Assembly: GCA_002110485.1 (NCBI GenBank)
Contig: MOWL01000098.1
Location: 1-27,245 of the forward strand
Reading direction: 5' to 3'
DNA from: Emergomyces orientalis
Taxonomy: Eukaryota > Ascomycota > Eurotiomycetes > Onygenales > Ajellomycetaceae
Length of the DNA: 27,245 nucleotides
Positions 19,108 to 27,245 of the stretch are shown here, piece after piece. How positions within the stretch are numbered: the stretch's first letter is position 1; each line of letters begins with the position of its first letter. The notes under the pieces were generated by a model, which was given only the letters and a program-made list of their open reading frames with translations, searched no databases and was not told where the DNA came from. A program made the position numbers and the translations under genes.

Positions 19108-20391
19108 CAAACGCTTTCCCCCGAACCAGCCCAATTCTTCGAATTAGAAGACGAAAAGACATCCATTTGAAAGCTCTTGTTTGAGAAAGCAATTTATTCA
19201 CTTTTTATTAAAATTGAGCGCGAGTTGGTGAAGCTATTGAGGAAAACGTGTTTGCAACCCCTAAGGGGAAAGAAAATCACACTTCATCACATAACATCAT
19301 CAGTTTCGGCCCAATTTACATAGAATTTTGATAGAAGCTAGAACAAACCAGATATTACAACTGTCTCAATTTTGAATTCATTCCGACCATCTCTTTCTGA
19401 ACAATTCATTGTCAAAACCTGCGTGAAAACTCTGATTGATTTTCATGTTCCTTTGCACCAGTGCCAAGTCTTTTCCCTGTACCGCCCTACCTCGCCCGGC
19501 AGAAAAGTGACAAAAAAATACCTCAGCACAGATCACACGTGACCTACCCTTCAATCAGAAATTCCCCGGAACCTACCCTCTCTACAAAACGGAACGAGAA
19601 AAAGTGGAAATATCAGTGTTTAAAAAAATAGCTTGGTCCCTGCAAGTAATATATATACATACTTGTATATATATATATTATTATATAAGAAAATAGTACA
19701 GATTTAGTCTGTTGATTCTTCATTTGCATACTCATCTGTGTGACTTAATAAATTACATTTATTAAGAGCTATCTAGTAAAATATATGAGATTAATTTGAA
19801 TAGAAAAGGAAATCTATTCAGTATTAATTCATATTGATATTTCAGGAATACAATCTTGATTTGAGGTGGGGCCTATTTCAAGCAGAAATTTTGAGAAGCT
19901 TTTTAAATTGAAAAAGACAAAATTTGCAAGAGTTAGAGTGTTTTTCTTGATTTAGCTCTGAGTAAATAAATCAAGAAAATTCTACACAAATTCATATTTC
20001 TTTACTTCAGTGACTGATTCAGTTTTTGAAAATAATCTCAATTTTGAGCTGCATACTTGATATGTGGGGAGAAGTTTAGAATATTGAATATTTCTGAATA
20101 GTTTTTATCAATTTCTCTGCAAAAAATTGATTTATTTTGTCAGTTTTTCTTTCAAAAACTGTCATTTCAATTGAATAATTTATTATTCATTGAAATCAAT
20201 TCTTTTCTCTTCATTTTGTAGCACAAGAAAGAAGTTTGTGAAGATTTAATTGATTTATCTTTAAAAATCAATATTAGTTTATTAGATTCTCTTGAAAAAT
20301 CTAATCTAGATACTATTTCTAGTAGAAAAAATAGCAAAAATCTGAGAATACTATTTAATTTGACTAATTATCTAATATACTCAAAGAAATC
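19108..20391 (+). promoter_or_regulatory. LINE A 5' region with CpG-containing first half
   Basis: 19108-19620 holds roughly 18-20 CpGs and normal GC. The remainder is AT-rich and CpG-free, with a (TA)n stretch near 19650-19685. LINE promoters lie in the 5' UTR, so the first half is the likely internal promoter. It could also be foreign DNA joined during insertion. No gene is visible in it. Confidence 0.5.
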
Positions 20392-21954
20392 ATGAATAAC
20401 TCACCTCAATCTGTGAACATGATGACTCCATGCAAAAATAGAAATAATTTCATAGAAACTGTTTCTGAAATTGAGATTTTGAAGAAAAGAAAAAAAGAAG
20501 AAATAGACAGACACAAAATAGATGAAGTGAAAAATCTACAAAAAATAGCTGATGAGCTATATAAACAGTGCATGTATGAAGAAAATGAAGAAATTCTTCT
20601 TATTCTGCATTCACAAGCAAGACAACTGAATGAAATTATTAAGTTTAAACTTAATATTTCTTCAAATCTGAAGATAGTTTTGAAAAAAACTGAAAAATCT
20701 GTATCTCAAAAAATCTCTTCTGAATCTCTTTCAAAAGAAAACACTGAAAATGAGACAAAAACCTATGCTCAAGCTCTCAATAGCTCACAAAATATTGAAA
20801 AAGAAAAACAGCTGAAAAAAGCAGAAAAAATTTTCTCATTAGTTGAGAAAAAAGAACAAAGAAAAGCTCAAAAAGAGATTAAATTTCTTGAATCAAAAAA
20901 ACAGAGACTGATTTTAAAAGTTAGTGATAGAGCTATCTTTGAAAAATCTATTCTAAATGATTCTAAGTTCATTTTTGAACTTAGAAACAAAATCAATCAA
21001 AACTTTCATTTTGAAACTCAAAATGAAGAATTCAAGCCAGTTATCTCATCAATTGAAACCTCTTTTCTGGGAAATTCAATTGTAATTACTGCTATGCCAG
21101 ATTTCAGCTCTGAATATCTAATTCAAAATGAAAACTGCTGGAAAGAGATAGTTCAAAAAGCTCTCTCTATTGAAGTTTCATGTGAAAAAGATGAGAAATG
21201 GGGAAAATTTGTATTACATGATATTCCAGTTGAAATCTTTGATCATGAAGAAGGCATGATAAATTTGAAAGAAGAAATTGAAATATATAATTCAATTTCT
21301 TTGAAAAAAACCCCAATTTGGCTCAATTCTTATGAGCAAAGACAAAGAAATCAAAATGCTTCAGTTTTAATTACTACAAATACAATAGAACAGTCAAAAC
21401 GACAGTATATTGTAATTGCAGGATTGAAAATGAAAGTATTTGAATTCAAAGATTCAAGAGAGAATATTAAATCTCAAATTCAATGCTCAAACTGTCAGAA
21501 ACATGGACACTTTGCAAATACTTGTAAAAGAAATTCTAAATGTCAGTTTTGTGCTTTAGATCACAAAACAAATGAACATTCTTGCAACACATGTAGAAAA
21601 ATAGGTGAAATCTGCAATCACACTGAAATCAAATGCAGTAATTGCTATGAAAAGCACACATCTATTTCAAAAGATTGTATTTTCATTTTCAAGAAAAAGT
21701 CTTTCAATAAAGATGTGAAATGGAGAAAAGAAACTCAAAATACAGAGAAAATAGATAAAACTACAAAAAGAAGAAATTCTCAAATGTCTATTTCTTCTGA
21801 GTCAAATTCTTTTTCAAAAAATAGACAGATCTTAAACCCTGTTACACCTATAAAAATGAGAAAAGATAAAGAAAATCTCATTTCTATGAAAGCAGTAGAA
21901 GTTCCAGCTCTGAATACAGATAATAGATATAATCTATTACCTGATTCAGAATAA
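20392..21954 (+). CDS. LINE A ORF1, RNA-binding Gag-like protein
   Basis: 520 residues, intact, ATG after an AT-rich leader. The first ~180 residues are Lys/Glu-rich and helical, with likely coiled coils (VEKKEQRKAQKEIKFLESKK). The middle part holds the ORF1 core. From residue about 365 come three knuckles: CSNCQKHGHFANTC (C-x2-C-x4-H-x4-C), CQFCALDHKTNEHSC, and CSNCYEKHTSISKDC. This is the usual set in Tad-clade ORF1. The protein should coat LINE RNA in a ribonucleoprotein. Arg is almost always AGA. The TAA stop at 21952 is in frame with ORF2, whose ATG lies 27 nt further on. Confidence 0.9.
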   Translation: MNNSPQSVNMMTPCKNRNNFIETVSEIEILKKRKKEEIDRHKIDEVKNLQKIADELYKQCMYEENEEILLILHSQARQLNEIIKFKLNISSNLKIVLKKTEKSVSQKISSESLSKENTENETKTYAQALNSSQNIEKEKQLKKAEKIFSLVEKKEQRKAQKEIKFLESKKQRLILKVSDRAIFEKSILNDSKFIFELRNKINQNFHFETQNEEFKPVISSIETSFLGNSIVITAMPDFSSEYLIQNENCWKEIVQKALSIEVSCEKDEKWGKFVLHDIPVEIFDHEEGMINLKEEIEIYNSISLKKTPIWLNSYEQRQRNQNASVLITTNTIEQSKRQYIVIAGLKMKVFEFKDSRENIKSQIQCSNCQKHGHFANTCKRNSKCQFCALDHKTNEHSCNTCRKIGEICNHTEIKCSNCYEKHTSISKDCIFIFKKKSFNKDVKWRKETQNTEKIDKTTKRRNSQMSISSESNSFSKNRQILNPVTPIKMRKDKENLISMKAVEVPALNTDNRYNLLPDSE

Positions 21955-21981
21955 AAGAAACACAGCTTCAATTTATTCCTT

Positions 21982-24783
21982 TTGTACATGTTTACTACAC
22001 AAAACAATAATAAAAAGAAGAAAAAAACTATCAAAAATGCTTCAAAAATAACTTTTATTCAAAACAATGTTGATAGAAATAAAGATGCTATCTATTCATG
22101 CTTACAGATAGGCTTTGAAGAGCAAACTGACTTCATTCTATTACAAGAGCCAAATTTTGATATAGAACAACAATTTATAATTTCTCATTCAAGCTATCAC
22201 TGCTTTTTACCAGAGAAATCAGATGTAAAAGCAAGAGTTGTGATATATGCAAGAAAAAGATCAAGATTTCAATTCAATATAAAAAGTAATTATATATCTA
22301 ATTCTGATATTCTAGTTGGAGATATTATAGATACAAGAAATCAATTTGACAGTATTCAATTGATAAATATTTATAATGAAAAATCACTGAAGGTAAATGA
22401 TAATTCATGGACAGTTGACAGAGAACTGCTGAATTTAAGTCCAGAAAAAAATGCTATTATATGTGGTGATTTCAATGCACATCATATATGGTGGAATTCT
22501 GAATGTGATTATTCAATAAGATCAGAGAAAATAGTAGAGTGGGCTCTACAACATGAATTAGATATTATAAATGAAATTGATAGACAGACCTTCTTTAGAA
22601 ACAACTTAATGAAGAAATCAATCATAGACTTAACCTTTCTATCAAAAAATTTGATTGAAAACAAGATCTATAATTGGTTTATTAATTCAGAAGAAACATC
22701 AGGATCTGCTCATGAAGTTATTCAATTTAATATTGAAATTGATGAAAAGGAAACATGTGAGAATCCTCTACTATCAAATCAATATAATTTTGAAAAAGCT
22801 GAATGGTCTGAAATCAATAAGAGAATTGAAGATTTAAAATTTGGAAAAAAAGAAGAATTATCAAATTGGAATGAAAAGACAATAATAACAGATATAATGC
22901 TAGAAAGTAGAACTAATATAATAACTGAAATTATATTAGAAAGCATTAAAAACTTTATACCAAAGAAAAAGCTCTCAGAATTCTCAAAACCTTGGTGGTC
23001 AGAAGAAATAACAGAAAAAAGAAAAAATCTAGCAAAAATAAAAAAAGAATGGAAAGAGAATATCATATCTTATGAAGAATATAAAAGAATAAGAAATGAA
23101 TATTTCACATTAATTAAAAAAGCTAAAACTAGCTGCTGGAATAAATTTCTTGAGAATGCACAGGGAAAAGAAATATTTAAAGCTTTTAAATATACAAAGT
23201 CTAAATCTGTTGCAAAGCTTCCATCTCTAAAATATAAAATAGAAAATGAGGAATATATTGCTCATTCTTTTGAACAAAAATGTCAGGCTTTTATGAAAAT
23301 TCTATTTCAAAAACCACCTCAATCTGAACAATATAGTTCAATATGTGAATATATTGAAGATTCAAGATGGGCTTGGCCAGATCTATCTAGAAATGAACTT
23401 GAAACTGCTGTTTTTACAAGTTCTACAAAAACAGCTGCAGGACCTGATACTATAAATCATTTAATCATTCAAAAAGTCTTTCATTCTCTGAAAAATGAAT
23501 TATTTGAATTATTCTCTCAACTAATGAAGAATGGGTATCACCCTGAATGCTGGAGACAAGCAACTGGTATAGTTCTTGCAAAACCAAATAGAAAAGCTAC
23601 TATGCCAAAGTCTTATAGAATTATATCACTTTTGAATTGCTTGGGAAAAATTCTTGAAAAAATAATAGCAACAAGATTATCATATCTAGGCTCAATCACT
23701 GATTTATTATATAATGATCAAATGGGTGGCAGAAAACAGAATTCTGCAATAGATACAGTTTTATCAATAATTCATGATATTCAAATGGCAAAAAATGAAG
23801 GCTTAGTTACAACAGCTGCTTTTATTGATATAAAAGGTGCTTTTGATCATGTTTCAAAGAATAAGCTAATAATTATTCTTCAAGAGATGAAACTACCAAA
23901 AGCATTAATAAAGTGGGTTATATGTTTTATGTCAAAAAGATATATTCAACTACTTTTTGACTCATTAAAGCAAGATATTACTGAAATTGAAATAGGAGTT
24001 CCTCAGGGGTCTCCAGTCTCACCAATTCTATTTGCTATATATACAAAAAATCTATTCAAAGATAGAGAAATGGAGATAGTGAGATCTCCTAGCTATGTTG
24101 ATGATATAGGTCTGATTTTCAGCTCAAGAACAATAAAAGAAAATTGTGAAAATATTGAAAAAGCTGCGCAAGAGATATTTAATAGAGGAGATTTAAACCT
24201 AATTCAATTTGATATGGAAAAAACTGAATTAATTCACTTTTTTCCAAAAAGATATGAAAAGGAAATAAGTTTAAATCTATTAAATCAAGAAATAAAGCCT
24301 AAATCAGTTGTAAGATGGCTAGGAATCTGGCTGGATTCAAAACTCAATTTTAAATCTCATATTCAAAAAAGAATGGCTCAAGCTGAAAGAGTTTTAAATA
24401 GTATAATACAACTTTCTAATACTGAAAGGGGTTTATCATTTCAAGCTATGAGACAGCTATACATTGCATGTATAGCATCTATTTCTGATTATGGTGTTCA
24501 GATATGGTGGAAGAACCAGAAACACTTCATAGATAAGTTTCAAAAATTGCAGAATACAGCTTTAAGAAGAATTCTGGGAGCTTTCAAAACCTCTCCATGT
24601 AGAGCTATGGAAATAGAAGCTTCTATACCACCTCCTGAAATAAGATTTGAGAAGATATGCAAGAATTATGCACTGAGAATCATGAAAATGCCAGATATTC
24701 ATTCAATTAGAAAAAGAATATCTACATCTTATCCTCCAATTCAATCTGGAAATGACTTAGATTGGAATAGATATCTAGATTGA
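21982..24783 (+). CDS. LINE A ORF2, endonuclease and reverse transcriptase part
   Basis: 933 residues up to an in-frame TGA. The N-terminal domain is an AP-like endonuclease (EEP fold), with QNNVDRN near 28, LLQEPNFD and CGDFNAHH near 160. The final SDH motif reads SAH (GSAHEVI, codons at 22705-22713), losing an Asp that normally supports the catalytic His. RT covers about residues 480-780, with FIDIKGAFDHVS, GVPQGSPVSPILF and the catalytic YVDD at about 705. The enzyme nicks target DNA and copies LINE RNA at the nick. The frame continues past the TGA into RNase H. Confidence 0.9.
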   Translation: MYMFTTQNNNKKKKKTIKNASKITFIQNNVDRNKDAIYSCLQIGFEEQTDFILLQEPNFDIEQQFIISHSSYHCFLPEKSDVKARVVIYARKRSRFQFNIKSNYISNSDILVGDIIDTRNQFDSIQLINIYNEKSLKVNDNSWTVDRELLNLSPEKNAIICGDFNAHHIWWNSECDYSIRSEKIVEWALQHELDIINEIDRQTFFRNNLMKKSIIDLTFLSKNLIENKIYNWFINSEETSGSAHEVIQFNIEIDEKETCENPLLSNQYNFEKAEWSEINKRIEDLKFGKKEELSNWNEKTIITDIMLESRTNIITEIILESIKNFIPKKKLSEFSKPWWSEEITEKRKNLAKIKKEWKENIISYEEYKRIRNEYFTLIKKAKTSCWNKFLENAQGKEIFKAFKYTKSKSVAKLPSLKYKIENEEYIAHSFEQKCQAFMKILFQKPPQSEQYSSICEYIEDSRWAWPDLSRNELETAVFTSSTKTAAGPDTINHLIIQKVFHSLKNELFELFSQLMKNGYHPECWRQATGIVLAKPNRKATMPKSYRIISLLNCLGKILEKIIATRLSYLGSITDLLYNDQMGGRKQNSAIDTVLSIIHDIQMAKNEGLVTTAAFIDIKGAFDHVSKNKLIIILQEMKLPKALIKWVICFMSKRYIQLLFDSLKQDITEIEIGVPQGSPVSPILFAIYTKNLFKDREMEIVRSPSYVDDIGLIFSSRTIKENCENIEKAAQEIFNRGDLNLIQFDMEKTELIHFFPKRYEKEISLNLLNQEIKPKSVVRWLGIWLDSKLNFKSHIQKRMAQAERVLNSIIQLSNTERGLSFQAMRQLYIACIASISDYGVQIWWKNQKHFIDKFQKLQNTALRRILGAFKTSPCRAMEIEASIPPPEIRFEKICKNYALRIMKMPDIHSIRKRISTSYPPIQSGNDLDWNRYLD

Positions 24784-25935
24784 AATGAAAGTCAAGAAAA
24801 TCAAGAAAATGAGAGAAATAGAAAAAAAATCCCTTCTCAACTATATAGAGTATGCTCAATGATTAAAAATGAGTTCTCCTCATTAAATATTGAAAAGATT
24901 GAACACAAAAAGCTATATCCATGAAAAGAAAAACTAGGCTCAATGATTTCAATTGAAATAAGCGCATTATCAAAACCAGAAGAAGCTGAGAATCATAGAA
25001 GAATAATAGAGAAAATTGATTTTAAAAAGTCAATTCTAATCTATTCAGATGGTTCAATGAATGAAAATAAAGGCCTAGGAGCTGGAATAGCATATACAGA
25101 AGATAATTACAAATATACATCAGATTCATGGAATATTGGAAATGAATGTGAAGTATTTGATGCTGAATTATATGCTATTATGAAAGCTTTTAAACTGATA
25201 GAAATAAAAGCTTCAAAAAGAAAAGATATGAAAGAAGCATGGATTTTTTCAGATAGTCAAGCAGCTTTGAAAAGAATTCAAAAAAATGAAATTCATAATG
25301 GTCAAATGAATATAGAAGTAATTCTAAAGATATGCAAAAGAATTCAATTAAAATATAAGACAAAGATATATCTGAGCTGGGTTCCTGCTCATATAAATAT
25401 ACATGGAAATGAGCTTGCTGATGAAGCAGCAAAGAAAGGAACAGAACTAAATATTGCAAGTTCAAAAATAGTTTCATGGTCTTTTATTAAAAGAAAGATA
25501 AAAGAGAATTGCTTAGAAAAATGGCATAAAATATGGGAAAAACAAAGAAAAAGTCCTCACTATCTTAGATTTGAAACTAAACCTAAATGGAAATCATGCT
25601 ATATTAAGTGCAAGAAGAAGCTTTTCTCCTCAATCATTCAATTGAAACTAGGTCATGGCTATTTCAAATCTTATTTGAAAAGAATATCTGATATTGAAAG
25701 TGAAAATTGTGAATATTATGACTCTCTTGAAGACCCAGAACATATCTTAATGAATTGCTCATTAAATCAAGAACTTAGAGCTGAACTGAGATATAAATAT
25801 AAGCTGAGAGAAATGAATATGAAACTACTATTTTCAACTGAAATAGGCAGTCAATATTTAATTGATTTTCTCAATGAAACTCAAATAGCTACTAGAAATC
25901 AATTCTATTTCAAAGATGAAAATATAAATGAATGA
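24784..25935 (+). pseudogene. LINE A ORF2, RNase H and C-terminal finger, cut off by two TGA codons
   Basis: Same frame as the RT part. TGA at 24781 and 24922 interrupt the linker; after the second the frame is open to 25935. RNase H is clear: LIYSDGSMNENKGLGAGIAY, DAELYAIMKAF, FSDSQAALKRI, WVPAHINIHGNELADEAAKK. Then comes the finger CEYYDSLEDPEHILMNC. At 24922 the context is a Pro followed by TGA, where Trp often occurs in relatives (P-W). CGA (Arg) is the other candidate ancestor. Without read-through this copy would make an ORF2 lacking RNase H. Confidence 0.8.
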
Positions 25936-26346
25936 GAATCTGAAATATTCTTTATAAAAACTGCTAGATATTATATAATATCTCACTATTTCTTTTGTGT
26001 TAGAGTCTGTCTTTTATTTCCTTTGTATTCATGTCATGAGTTATTTTGTCTATCATTAATTTATTTTCTTTGTAATCACTTGAAAATTATATGAAAAAAA
26101 GAGAATAGAAATAATCTTCAAAGATATTTATAAATAAATAAATAAAAAAAAAGAAAAATCAATTTGCTGACTATTCTGGGCTGGAATTCAAGTATTGCAA
26201 GTGCTATTTGTTTGAAGAAAAAATGTATAGTAATTAGTATTAAAGTTAGAAAAATCCTGAGACTCTTTGAGTCTCAGGTAGATATCATAGTCTCTGACTG
26301 CATATATATCTATAATTGAAGAATAATAATAATAATAATAATAATA
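25936..26346 (+). other. LINE A 3' UTR and (AAT)n tail
   Basis: AT-rich with no gene. It ends in (AAT)n at about 26322-26346, directly before the right target duplication. Simple-repeat tails instead of poly(A) are known in several LINE clades and probably matter for template recognition. A short hairpin, GAGACTC / GAGTCTC, lies at about 26260-26277. Confidence 0.75.
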
Positions 26347-26360
26347 ACCAGGGTCACATG
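26347..26360 (+). repeat. Target-site duplication, right copy
   Basis: ACCAGGGTCACATG directly after the (AAT)n tail. The LINE B ORF1 frame resumes here. Confidence 0.9.
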
Positions 26361-26730
26361 ATGCTACAAGTGTCAACAGTGTGGACATATAGCTCGCTTC
26401 TGCAGAAGAGAGGAAACCTGTGGTCACTGTGCATAAAAAAATCATGGTGACAAGGCCTGCAAAGGAGCAGCAGAAGGCAGCAGACTCAAGTGCAGTAACT
26501 GTGGTGATAGTCATGCAGCATGGCACTCAAACTGCTTAGAGAGAAGACTGAAAGCCAAAAGTGCTAAAAAGACACTGATTGAACACCTCAAGCACTTCAA
26601 TATAAGAGCATCAGACACAGATGAATTTAGCTTTCCACACAAATGGAACAGGCCTCTGAATGAGGACTTCATAGAACCCCCGCGAAGAGCAGAAAGATCA
26701 ACAGATGTATTAAGAGTAGAAGCACAATAA
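26350..26730 (+). pseudogene. LINE B ORF1, C-terminal zinc-knuckle part
   Basis: Continues the 18197 frame across the insertion: RVT, TGA (26359), CYKCQQCGHIARFC, ETCGHCA, TAA (26434), KNHGDKAC, then LKCSNCGDSHAAWHSNC. Three knuckles are in the order expected for Tad-like ORF1. Arg would fit at 26359, since basic residues often stand before this knuckle. The frame closes with TAA at 26728. Confidence 0.8.
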
Positions 26731-26831
26731 TGAGAAGCTATGACAAGCTTCATTCAAGCAGCAAGTGATTCAGTAACACTGAAGACATCAACACAGAACA
26801 GCAGCTTGCAAAATAATCACATGAATGAATC

Positions 26832-27245
26832 ATGAAGAACAGGCTAGTCATTTTACAATACAATGTGTATAAGTCAAACAGGGTTATGGGACCTCTTTTG
26901 GCAAAGCCCGAAACGGCATTAAACTATGATGTGATTGCAATACAAAAGCCCTGGATACAAAAACACTCTAAAACAGGCATGCACTGTTCAGTCAACTGTG
27001 GATTCTGGCAAGCAGGCATGGAGCAGAAGGACATGAAGATGTGCTTTCTAATTAACAAGAGAATTACAGTCAAGACCTGAAGAGTGAGCACAATATCCAC
27101 TTATATACTGATACTTACTCTGTTGACAGAGAGTGGGCCTATCAATATCATCAACATGTACGCGTCACCACCAGGAAGCTACACAATCATGCCACCAGAC
27201 TCACCCATTCATCAGCTCCAAGCGGTGGTTGAAGGAAGGGTTAGG
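26832..27245 (+). pseudogene. LINE B ORF2, N-terminal endonuclease part, runs off the window
   Basis: ATG 26832 gives MKNRLVILQYNVYKSNRVMG and then YDVIAIQKPWIQ, the start of an AP-like endonuclease. The usual catalytic Glu of 'QEPW' is Lys here (QKPW), as expected from decay. The only stop is TGA at 27078; the same frame then continues as PINIINMYASPPGSYT and is open at the window end. Confidence 0.8.

Larger units (their letters stand above)
19108..26346 (+). mobile_element. LINE A: full-length Tad-like LINE inserted in LINE B
   Basis: 7.2 kb, bounded by the 14-bp duplication and ending in an (AAT)n tail, as expected for target-primed reverse transcription. It has a 1.3-kb 5' region, ORF1 with zinc knuckles, ORF2 with AP-type endonuclease, RT and RNase H, and a 0.4-kb 3' UTR. 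The coding part is very AT-rich and I found only about three CpGs in it. Coding capacity is nearly whole apart from two TGA codons. Confidence 0.9.

Noticed and set aside
19106..19646. Solo LTR (TG...CA) explaining the CpG-containing block
   Set aside because: No matching target duplication around these ends, and the outer 14-bp duplication already explains the left border as the LINE A start.

Overview
The window looks like nuclear DNA of a filamentous ascomycete (Pezizomycotina). The grounds are a SAT4/PTH11-like fungal 'rhodopsin' gene with five short introns, a second host gene with short introns, Tad-like LINEs and a Ty3/gypsy element. No species can be named from the sequence. Most of the window is transposable elements, several nested in one another. 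No tRNA, rRNA or CRISPR array was seen.

Layout. 1-681 (-): 5' part of a conserved-looking host gene that leaves the window and carries an apparent 1-nt frameshift. 1140-3083: AT-rich, CpG-poor decayed DNA holding a Cys/His-repeat relic, a cluster of palindromes and the 3' end of an old LINE (LINE C). 3084-12519 (-): complete, apparently very young Ty3/gypsy element with 348-bp LTRs in which I see no differences and a 4-bp ATAT target duplication. It encodes Gag-protease, Pol and a third ORF after pol that I do not recognise. 12520-13620: AT-rich relic DNA. 13620-15720: normal-composition intergenic DNA with hairpins, a CAT/CAC microsatellite and one possible minus-strand exon. 15721-17232 (+): six-exon SAT4-like membrane protein gene, open throughout as modelled. 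18115-27245 (+): an old Tad-like LINE (LINE B) split by a 7.2-kb Tad-like LINE (LINE A, 19108-26346) that is flanked by a 14-bp duplication and ends in an (AAT)n tail.

How parts work together. In the Ty3/gypsy element gag meets pol at a textbook -1 frameshift site, UUUAAAC followed directly by UAG, with a 7-nt spacer and a stem-loop. ORF3 sits where env would be in a retrovirus, behind a pyrimidine-rich leader ending in a possible 3' splice site. LINE A has an ORF1 with zinc knuckles and an ORF2 with endonuclease, RT and RNase H. ORF1 and ORF2 share a frame, separated by one TAA.

The main genome-scale signal concerns mutation. The LINEs are almost free of CpG, and the stop codons inside their frames are almost all TGA. 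In LINE B ORF1 one frame of about 300 codons has seven TGA and no TAA or TAG. That fits CGA to TGA decay at methylated CpG and does not fit classical RIP, which would give TAA and TAG. The young Ty3/gypsy element and the first ~500 bp of LINE A still keep CpGs.
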